Shown in pieces: positions 34,381 through 40,848 of a stretch of 64,000 nt of DNA; position 1 is the stretch's first letter; each line of letters starts with the position of its first letter. The DNA comes from Streptomyces sp. P9-A2. GTDB lineage: Bacteria > Actinomycetota > Actinomycetes > Streptomycetales > Streptomycetaceae. The notes under the pieces are model-generated. The model saw only the letters and a list, made by a program, of their open reading frames with translations, ran no database searches and was not told the DNA's origin. The position numbers were made by a program, and so were the translations under genes. The DNA lies in the NCBI RefSeq assembly GCF_036634175.1, contig NZ_JAZIFX010000001.1:3658001-3722000 (forward strand), given 5' to 3'.

Positions 34381-34826
34381 GCCGTGCCCTCCGGGTTCTC
34401 CGCGTTCTCCCGGTTCTCCGGGTTCTCCGGGTGCGTCTGGCGCGTCTGGTGCTCCGGGTTCTTCTCGTTCTGCTGGTGCCGGGTGCCGAACCGCTCGGCC
34501 AGCTCGGCGTCCCACCAGACCGCGTACATCTGGAAGTCGGCGTCGCCCTCGTTGACGACCTGGTGGCGGACACCGGGCCGGAAGTGGACGACGTCACCGG
34601 CGGCGAACGGCACCTTCCTGCCCTCGCTGACGATCGCCGCCGCACCGGTCATGGCGATCCACACCTCGTACTCGTGGTGCTGGTGCGGACCGGACTCCGC
34701 GCCGGGCGGCACGACGCACCAGGAGCCCTCGAAGGGCGCGTTCAACTCCGGCCAGGGGAACAGGCGCTGGGCGCGCAGTCCGTTGTCGGGGGCGAGGTTG
34801 TCCCGGTCGAGTTCTCGGATGTCCAC
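34377..34826 (-). CDS. Cupin component of a hydrazine synthetase
   Basis: A 149-residue protein. Residues 1-115 form one cupin barrel with the metal-binding segment PHQHHEYEVW near residue 47 and the second motif FRPGVRHQVVNEGD near residue 82. The C-terminal 35 residues are a Asn/Glu/Pro-rich low-complexity tail (HPENPENRENAENPEG), perhaps the remnant of a linker. In characterised hydrazine synthetases this cupin is fused to the MetRS-like domain and catalyses the rearrangement that forms the N-N bond. The stop overlaps the MetRS-like start by 4 bp. Confidence 0.83.
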   Translation of the reverse strand: MDIRELDRDNLAPDNGLRAQRLFPWPELNAPFEGSWCVVPPGAESGPHQHHEYEVWIAMTGAAAIVSEGRKVPFAAGDVVHFRPGVRHQVVNEGDADFQMYAVWWDAELAERFGTRHQQNEKNPEHQTRQTHPENPENRENAENPEGTA

Positions 34827-34893
34827 GTGTGTCTCCTCTGCTGGTCGTATCCGCTCTGCCGTCGGTCGCGCCGGCGGATTCGGTGGGTCCCGG

Positions 34894-36189
34894 TCACAGG
34901 GACCGGGCGAGCAGGGACTCGTCGGCGGCCGCGCCGCGGCGGGCCAGCAGGTCGGTCACGATGTCCCGGGAACGCATGGCGAGCACGCTGAGCAGGGAGT
35001 CGGCAATGCCGTGGGTGGCCTCGTTGACGCCCTGGAGGTAGCAGTTGGCGGTGTACGACTCCGGCAGCACCATCCGGTAGTCGCGGTCGACGGTGGCCTG
35101 GCCGGCGCCGGTCGCGGCCGCCAGCTCCCGCACCATGGCGGGCATGTCCCCCACGAAGCCGGTGCCGAGCAGCACCAGGTCGCAGCGCAGCTCCTCGCGG
35201 TCTCCGGTCCTGCGGTCGACGGTGGTGAGGACGACCTCGTCGCCGTCCATGCGGGCCCCCGCCACATCGGTCAGGGTGAGCATCCGCAGCCGCTCGGTGC
35301 CCTGCAGCCGCTCCTGGTACATCTCGCGGTAGAGCGTCTCCAGCATGGCGGGGGCGAGCCCCGCGTAGTTGGTGACGTGCATTTCGCGCAGTACCTGGTG
35401 GCGGATCTCGGAGCGCGTCGCGTAGAAGTCGTCGATGAAGGACGGATAGAACAGCTCGTTGGTGAACTTGCTGCTCTGGTAGGCGTTCAGCCCGATCGAG
35501 CGCATCAGCATCGTGCACTGCGCCTCGGGGAAGCGCCGGTGGGCGGCCCACAGCAGTTCGGCGGCGCTCTGCGCGCCCCCGACCACCACGATCCGCCGCG
35601 TCCTGTCCGGGTCGACCTGCTCGATCCGGTCGGAGTAGCGGGTGCTGTGGATGACCCGGTGGCCGGGCAGCCCGGTGAACTCCGCGGGCACGTGCGCGTC
35701 CCGGCCCGCGCCGATCACCAGGTTCCGGCTGGAGAGGACCGACCCGTCGGCGGTCCGCGCCAGCCAGTGGGTGACCTCGCCGTCCCGGGCCGGACCGGGC
35801 TCGATCGACACGCACCGGCGGCCGTACTCGACCCGTACCTCGCGCAGCGAGGAGGCCACCCACTGCAGATATCCGGAGATCTCCGAGCGGTAGGGCGTGA
35901 ACGTGCCGAGATTGATGAACTCGTCCAGCCTGCCGATCGAGTGCAGGTAGTTGATGAAGGAGTACTCACTGCGCGGATTGCGCAGCGTCACCAGGTCCTT
36001 GAGGAAGGAGACCTGGCTCTGGGTCCAGGGCAGCAGCATGCCCCGCTGCCACACGGTGTCGTCGTGCTGTTCGATGATCAGCGTGCTCGCGGCGAGTTCC
36101 TTGGGTGCCAGTTCCTCCAGCGCGATACCGAGCGCCAGATTGGCCGGGCCGGCGCCTATGGCGAGAACTTCGACTTCCTGGTGACGCAA
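34894..36189 (-). CDS. Lysine/ornithine N-monooxygenase, likely L-lysine N6-hydroxylase
   Basis: A 431-residue class B flavin monooxygenase of the IucD/SidA family. The FAD site is LAIGAGPANLALGIAL near residue 9, the substrate loop is LPWTQSQVSFLKDLVTLRNPRSEYSFINYL, the NADPH site is IVVVGGAQSAAELLWA near residue 205, and the C-terminal FAD motif is LVLLGTGF. Partnership with the cupin and MetRS-like genes points to L-lysine and N6-hydroxylysine as product. I chose TTG at 36189: GGGAGG lies 6 bases ahead, while the ATG at 36249 would add a basic 20-residue tail encoded by repeats. Confidence 0.88.
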   Translation of the reverse strand: MRHQEVEVLAIGAGPANLALGIALEELAPKELAASTLIIEQHDDTVWQRGMLLPWTQSQVSFLKDLVTLRNPRSEYSFINYLHSIGRLDEFINLGTFTPYRSEISGYLQWVASSLREVRVEYGRRCVSIEPGPARDGEVTHWLARTADGSVLSSRNLVIGAGRDAHVPAEFTGLPGHRVIHSTRYSDRIEQVDPDRTRRIVVVGGAQSAAELLWAAHRRFPEAQCTMLMRSIGLNAYQSSKFTNELFYPSFIDDFYATRSEIRHQVLREMHVTNYAGLAPAMLETLYREMYQERLQGTERLRMLTLTDVAGARMDGDEVVLTTVDRRTGDREELRCDLVLLGTGFVGDMPAMVRELAAATGAGQATVDRDYRMVLPESYTANCYLQGVNEATHGIADSLLSVLAMRSRDIVTDLLARRGAAADESLLARSL

Positions 36190-36193
36190 GGGG

Positions 36194-36227
36194 TTCCTCC
36201 CTGAGTTACCTGAGTTACCTGAGTTCT
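36194..36227. repeat. Triple GAGTTACCT-type repeat before the N-monooxygenase
   Basis: CTGAGTTAC is repeated with a 9-bp period, the last copy reading GAGTTCTTG. It overlaps the leader and ribosome site of the TTG-started gene. It may tune translation; simple slippage is possible. Confidence 0.6.
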
Positions 36228-36245
36228 TGGTACGACGACATCGCC

Positions 36246-36518
36246 TCACGGACGATGCTGATCACCGGCCCGGACTTTCTCGATCAGTGCGACCATTTCG
36301 GCGACGGTGTGGGCGTCGTGGAAGGAGCGCAGGTCGAGGCCGACGGCGAACCGCTTTTCCAGCCGCAGCAGCGCTTCCATCGAATTCATGCTGTCCCAGC
36401 CGAGCGCGGCGAGGGCCGTGTCCGGCGGGACGTCGGCGGGGTCGGCGCCCAGCACGTCGGCGATGATGTCGGTCACCGTCTCCTCGATCGAAACCGGATC
36501 GTTCATGGGGGGATTCAT
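36246..36518 (-). CDS. Acyl carrier protein
   Basis: A 90-residue carrier protein. The phosphopantetheine Ser lies in LGWDSMNSMEALLRLEKRF near residue 43, a slightly altered form of the usual DSL motif (DSM). Helices 1 to 4 are complete. It lies 19 bp after the FkbH-type gene, which in known pathways loads a glyceryl group from 1,3-bisphosphoglycerate onto such an ACP. Two starts are possible: ATG at 36518 sits almost on the GGAAGGA site, ATG at 36506 is 12 bases from it. Confidence 0.9.
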   Translation of the reverse strand: MNPPMNDPVSIEETVTDIIADVLGADPADVPPDTALAALGWDSMNSMEALLRLEKRFAVGLDLRSFHDAHTVAEMVALIEKVRAGDQHRP

Positions 36519-36537
36519 TCCTTCCGTTCAGTGCCTG

Positions 36538-38433
36538 CTAGTTCCGGCCGTTCAGTGCGATCCATTCCGGTGCGGTCCGTGCCGCACCGGCCGCGTCGAG
36601 GGTGAAGAACCGGGTGTCGTCCGCGGCCGTTTCCCCGGACGAGGCGGCCGGGACCGGGGTGAATCCGGCACCGGTCCAGAAATCCGCGGCCACGCCGTTT
36701 CGGTCGGAGCGCCGGAAACGGCCTTCGAGCGTGCCGACGCCGGCTTTCACCGCCTGTCCGGCGAGGTGTGCGACGGCCGCCCGCTCCACGCCGCGGCTGA
36801 GCACCCGGCAGCTCAGGACGAAGTTGAGGACCCGCCACACGTCGGGGGTGCGCTGCACCCACAGGGCGCCGACGACTCCCTCGTCGCCGAAGCGGTCGGT
36901 CACCGACACGGACAGCACCAGATGGCCGGCGTCCTCGCTCATCCGCAGGGTGGCCGCCTCGTCGTACCGGATCCCGGTCAGGTTGAACTGGTTGGTCCGG
37001 GCGGCGAGCTGGGCGATCCGGCCGATCGTGTACCCGGTCGCGGGCGTCACCTCGACGGCGAGGTCCAGGGCGCGCAGGAAGTCCTCCGAGGAATCGAACC
37101 CGGACGAGAAGTCCCCGCGCAGCGCGCGGCCGCGGTACAGCTCGGGTCGCTCCCGGTCGGTGTCGGTAAGCGCCAGGACGTCGAACCAGCCGTCCCGGAG
37201 CAGCGAGTCCACCAGGTGGGCGGGGTCGCCGGCCGCGGAGACCACCGCGACCTCCGGCAGTTCGTCCTCGACCTGCGCGCGCTCGAAGTCGGAGTCGTCC
37301 ATGAAGACGAACGACCCGGTCGACAGTGACAGCGCCTCGGCGGCCCGGCGCAGATTGCCCGCCTTGGCCGACCAGTCGACCATCCGCGCGGAGAACGCGT
37401 CGGGCCGCAGCACCACGTCCGGATGCCCGGCGAGGACCCGCTCCACCTCGTCCCCGTCGTTCTTGCTGGCCAGGACCAGGACGACGCCCTGCTCCCGCAG
37501 CCGTGCCACGGTGCGCTGCAACTCCGTGTAGCAGTTGCCCGGGTACAGGCCGCCCAACTGGACGCCCTGGGCGCCGACCTCCCCGAGCACGCCGCCCCAC
37601 AGGGTGTTGTCCAGGTCGAGGGCCAGAACCTTGCGGGACAGCCCCGCCCGCGCCTGGGCGACCCGGCGCACCAGCCGGGCCAGCAGCAGCAGGGCGTCGT
37701 CGCCGTAGGCCAGATCGCCGTACCGGTGCAGCCGTACGTCGCACGCCCGCACCGGTGCCTCGGCCAGCTCGCCGACGAGGTCGACGGCGACCACCTGGGC
37801 GTGTTCCTCCGCGAGGCCGAGCAGCGCCGCGTTGAGCCGGTACCAGGCCCGGACCACCTGGGACCGGGCCCGCACGCTGACGATCCCGTTGCGTACCTGT
37901 GCGGGCAGCGGGACGGTGTGCACGACCACGGTGGCGGCCGTCCGGCCGAGGGCGCCGGCCACCAGGGTGCGGAACTCCTCCAGCCGCGCCTCGACGTACT
38001 TCTCCAGCCCGCCCGGCTCCGCCGCGTTCCAGTCGCCCGGCAGGAAGTACCCGGCGTCCATCAGGAGCGTGACCAGGCCGGGATCGTCACCGACTCCCGC
38101 GCTCTCACCGTCGCCGATGAACGATCCGGTGGCCAGGGTCATGTCGAAGGTGCCGTAGTCCGCGACGTGCAGGACGGGCAGGAGCCCGGCGCCCACCAAC
38201 TGGGCGCGCAGCAGCGGCTCGAACGGGCCGACGGTGCCGGTCGCCAGTACGGCCACCGCGACTTCGCGGGGCCGTTCCCCGTCCACGGCCAGGGTCTTCA
38301 GGATCCGGCCGGCCTGCCGGGCCACGGCCGGGTCGTCACTCTGCAGCAGGACCCGGCGGGTGCGGGGACCGGGCATACGCCGTTCCCGTACGGCAGCGCG
38401 CAGGGCGGCCTTCGGGGTCTCGCTCTCACTCAC
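36538..38433 (-). CDS. FkbH-type HAD glyceryl-transferase/phosphatase
   Basis: A 631-residue protein of the FkbH family. The N-terminal 260 residues form an SGNH-like domain; residues about 262-410 are a HAD phosphatase core with LALDLDNTLWGGVLGE, LVLASKND and FVFMDDSDFERAQV; the C-terminal 150 residues look like a GNAT domain (LVLSVSVTDRFGDEGVVGALWV). Known members take 1,3-bisphosphoglycerate, remove phosphate and load glycerate on an ACP, which later becomes methoxymalonyl, tetronate or glyceryl units. No dehydrogenase pair for methoxymalonyl-ACP is nearby, so an unmodified glyceryl unit is more likely. GTG start with GGAAGG 10 bases ahead. Confidence 0.87.
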   Translation of the reverse strand: MSESETPKAALRAAVRERRMPGPRTRRVLLQSDDPAVARQAGRILKTLAVDGERPREVAVAVLATGTVGPFEPLLRAQLVGAGLLPVLHVADYGTFDMTLATGSFIGDGESAGVGDDPGLVTLLMDAGYFLPGDWNAAEPGGLEKYVEARLEEFRTLVAGALGRTAATVVVHTVPLPAQVRNGIVSVRARSQVVRAWYRLNAALLGLAEEHAQVVAVDLVGELAEAPVRACDVRLHRYGDLAYGDDALLLLARLVRRVAQARAGLSRKVLALDLDNTLWGGVLGEVGAQGVQLGGLYPGNCYTELQRTVARLREQGVVLVLASKNDGDEVERVLAGHPDVVLRPDAFSARMVDWSAKAGNLRRAAEALSLSTGSFVFMDDSDFERAQVEDELPEVAVVSAAGDPAHLVDSLLRDGWFDVLALTDTDRERPELYRGRALRGDFSSGFDSSEDFLRALDLAVEVTPATGYTIGRIAQLAARTNQFNLTGIRYDEAATLRMSEDAGHLVLSVSVTDRFGDEGVVGALWVQRTPDVWRVLNFVLSCRVLSRGVERAAVAHLAGQAVKAGVGTLEGRFRRSDRNGVAADFWTGAGFTPVPAASSGETAADDTRFFTLDAAGAARTAPEWIALNGRN

Positions 38434-38457
38434 GGTGCGTGCCTTCCTGTCTGCGGG

Positions 38458-39492
38458 TCAGGCCCGGACGAGAGAGCAGTACCAGCGCATCCCGATGGAG
38501 ATCCCGGTCAGCGCGACCAGGTCGCCGGGAGCGACGACCCCCTGCTCGATCAGCTCGCCGAGCGCGGTGAGCTGGTCGGCGGAGCCCATGTGCCCGTGGA
38601 CCTTGGCCCGTTCGTAGCTGGTGCGTTCCAGCGGGATGCCGAGCGGTCCGGCGATGTCGGCGATGCCGTCCGGGTCGTTGATGTAGATCAGGTGCGTCAC
38701 CTCGCCGCGCCCGACCCCGGCCCGCTCGCACGCACCGTCGAGGGCGTCGACGATGCGGGTGACGGCCGCCTCGCCGAACTCACGCAGCCGGGCGGGGTCC
38801 CGCCGGAAGTGCTCCTGCACCCGCACGTGACCGGGGTCCGCCGTCCGGCTCGACCACCCCTCGGGGGGCAGCGGGGCCACCGCGCCGCCGTAGTCGGTAC
38901 GGAACCAGTCGCACAGGTCCGGGACGGTGAACTGCTCGGTGGACAGCCAGGCGTTGCGCTCGTGGCCGCGCCGCAGGACCGTGGCCACGGCGCCGTCGCT
39001 GTGCACCGCGTTGTTGACGGTCATCCGGTTGCGGTGGAATTCGCTGACCCGGTTCACCGCGACGAACAGCACGGTGTCGATCTCCGGCTGCACGGCGAGG
39101 ACGCCGGCCACGATGCCCAGTCCGGTGACGCCCGAGGCGCAGCCCTCGTTCAGCAGCAGGGTCTGACGCTTCTCCATGCCCAGGGCCCGGCCCAGCGCCG
39201 CCGACCCGTCCCAGTGCGGGTACTCGGGGTGCTCGGAGGTGGCCAGCACCAGCAGGTCGATGTCGTCGGCGTCGACCGAGGTACGGGCGAGGGCGTCGCG
39301 CGCGGCCTCGGCCGCCAGATCGGTCGTGGTGATCTCGTCGGGGGCCCGGTGAAAGGTCTGGTAGCCCCACTGGAGAACACGTTCCGGGTCGGGGACATAT
39401 GTTCCCGCCACTTCTTCGACCTTCTGGTCGGCACCAAAGGCGTAACCGAAACCAGTAATTCCGAAACCATACGGAAGATCCGCCATGGACAT
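38458..39492 (-). CDS. Atypical KAS III-like acyltransferase
   Basis: A 344-residue thiolase-fold protein of the KAS III group. The nucleophile lies in LLNEGCASGVTGLGIVAGVL near residue 117. The usual HQAN-type His motif is replaced by YINDPDGIADIAG, and the GN(T/S) Asn motif by HGHMGSADQL, so the Cys-His-Asn triad for decarboxylative condensation is not complete. It may instead transfer the ACP-bound glyceryl group to an amine, hydrazine or hydroxyl. Start: ATG at 39492 fits the family N-terminus; a TTG at 39555 with a perfect GGAGG 7 bases ahead would add a basic 21-residue tail. Confidence 0.82.
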   Translation of the reverse strand: MSMADLPYGFGITGFGYAFGADQKVEEVAGTYVPDPERVLQWGYQTFHRAPDEITTTDLAAEAARDALARTSVDADDIDLLVLATSEHPEYPHWDGSAALGRALGMEKRQTLLLNEGCASGVTGLGIVAGVLAVQPEIDTVLFVAVNRVSEFHRNRMTVNNAVHSDGAVATVLRRGHERNAWLSTEQFTVPDLCDWFRTDYGGAVAPLPPEGWSSRTADPGHVRVQEHFRRDPARLREFGEAAVTRIVDALDGACERAGVGRGEVTHLIYINDPDGIADIAGPLGIPLERTSYERAKVHGHMGSADQLTALGELIEQGVVAPGDLVALTGISIGMRWYCSLVRA

Positions 39493-39573
39493 CTCTCTCT
39501 CGCTGCGATTCCTGCGGCCGCGTGGAATCTTCGCCGGTATGGATGGCTGAATCAACCCCCTTCCTCCAGAGCG

Positions 39574-39624
39574 GAGTTGCACGTTAAAACCAAGTTGAAC
39601 GCGCATAGAACGGCCAAGTTGAAC
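39574..39624. promoter_or_regulatory. Array of GTTCAACTT-type half-sites before the KAS III gene
   Basis: AAGTTGAAC occurs at 39592-39600 and 39616-39624 (24 bp apart), with the weaker GAGTTGCAC at 39574-39582. Read on the minus strand each is close to the GTTCAACTG half of the StrR-type palindrome found inside the cluster regulator gene. The array lies downstream of the terminator after the oxidase gene, where the promoter of the KAS III operon should be. Confidence 0.6.
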
Positions 39625-39631
39625 GGGCATG

Positions 39632-39673
39632 AAAAATGAGTGCGGGGCCGGAAAACAACCCGGCCCCGCACTC
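39632..39673 (-). terminator. 14-bp hairpin with T-tract after the DAO-type oxidase gene
   Basis: GAGTGCGGGGCCGG (39638-39651) pairs perfectly with 39660-39673 around an 8-nt loop. On the minus strand it is followed by ATTTTT. It is a textbook intrinsic terminator 33 bp after the oxidase stop and splits the cluster into an M1-like/oxidase unit and the KAS III-to-exporter unit. Confidence 0.9.
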
Positions 39674-39705
39674 GGCGCATACGTCTGCGATATCACGTAT
39701 GCCCA

Positions 39706-40848
39706 TCACTCCAGCAATGCGGCGGCTGCCTTCCTGCTCGCGAAGACCACGGTTTTGGCGGCGCCTCCGCTGCCGCCGGTGAAGGTGTACAGCCCCGGTC
39801 CGAGGGACCGCAGTTCCAGGCCTCCCGGATCGTGGTAACAGTCGCAGGACGCGACGGTGCGCACGACGGTGACGGTGACACCGAAGACCTGCCGTACACG
39901 CTCGGCGAGCCGCTCCGCGGTCTCCGTGTCCGGTGTCACCGCGTCGGGGTCGACGTCCCACCGGTCGCACGGGATGCCGAGCAGGAAGGTGCCGTCACCC
40001 CAGGGCCGGCCGTAGAGCCCGGAGTTCTCGTCGACGAAGGGCACGAGCCCGCCCAGCACCGCCCCGCCCGGCGACACCCCGTCCGGCGACGCCCGGCACA
40101 GGCTGTACTGGATGTGCTTGGTGCGCAGTCCCGCGTCCGGTAGCCCGCCGCGGGCCAGCAGCCCCGGTGTCCAGGCGCCCGTCGCGACGACGACCCGGTC
40201 GTAGCGCAGGGTGCGGCCGTCCGCCGTGCGCACCGTCGGGTCCGGGGTGACCGCGTCGACCGCCGCGGCGTGCACGGTGGCCCCCGCCCCGGCCGCCGCC
40301 CGCAGGGCCGCGCCGCGCAGCCGGTGCGGGGAGATGTATCCGGCGTACCGCTCCACCACGGCGACGGAGCCGGGCGGTAGTTCCCGGAACGGGAAGGCCC
40401 GTAGTATCCCGTCCCGGCCGACCACCTCGGCCGAGCCCGGCAGCCGGACGTCGACGACGTCCACCGGCGCCCGGACGTCGGCGTCGCCGGACAGGACGTA
40501 CAGCGAGCCGGTCTCCCGGTACCCGGACCACTCGCGCAACCGGTCGCTGCCCCTGATCTCGGCGAGGCTCTCCGCCGCCGGCCCGGCCGCGGCCGCCGTG
40601 GGCTCGAACCCCCGGACCAGCCCGCCGGATACCCTCGACGCGTCCGTCCGCCCCACGGCGTTCCCGGCACTCCCGGCGCCCCCGCCGCCTTCCGTGCCCA
40701 CGGGACCCTCACCGCCCGCGGCACCCCCGGTGAACAGATCCACCGAAGCCGCGCCCCGCGCCCGCACGGTCCGCCAGGCGAGCAGCGTGCCCGCGATCCC
40801 GCCGCCGACGATCGCGATCCGCGGGCCGCCCCCGGCCACCCCCCTCAC
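39706..40848 (-). CDS. DAO-family FAD oxidase, likely hydrazine-intermediate cleaving
   Basis: A 380-residue flavoprotein of the glycine-oxidase/D-amino-acid-oxidase group. The FAD motif is IAIVGGGIAGTLLAW near residue 10; the barrel part RYDRVVVATGAWTPGLL and the C-terminal LGPGLYTFTGGSGGAAKTV are typical. A Gly-rich loop of about 25 residues follows the first helix. In the s56-p1 pathway a similar oxidase cleaves N6-(carboxymethylamino)lysine to release hydrazinoacetic acid. The same role is inferred here. The GTG start overlaps the M1-like stop by 4 bp. Confidence 0.82.
   Translation of the reverse strand: MRGVAGGGPRIAIVGGGIAGTLLAWRTVRARGAASVDLFTGGAAGGEGPVGTEGGGGAGSAGNAVGRTDASRVSGGLVRGFEPTAAAAGPAAESLAEIRGSDRLREWSGYRETGSLYVLSGDADVRAPVDVVDVRLPGSAEVVGRDGILRAFPFRELPPGSVAVVERYAGYISPHRLRGAALRAAAGAGATVHAAAVDAVTPDPTVRTADGRTLRYDRVVVATGAWTPGLLARGGLPDAGLRTKHIQYSLCRASPDGVSPGGAVLGGLVPFVDENSGLYGRPWGDGTFLLGIPCDRWDVDPDAVTPDTETAERLAERVRQVFGVTVTVVRTVASCDCYHDPGGLELRSLGPGLYTFTGGSGGAAKTVVFASRKAAAALLE

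Noticed and set aside
33340..36204. 954-codon open frame opposite the cupin, MetRS-like and N-monooxygenase genes
   Set aside because: Antisense to three well-defined enzymes; size alone is not evidence in GC-rich DNA.
37423..39639. 738-codon open frame opposite the FkbH and KAS III genes
   Set aside because: Shadow of strongly supported genes; no motifs and Gly/Arg/His-rich.
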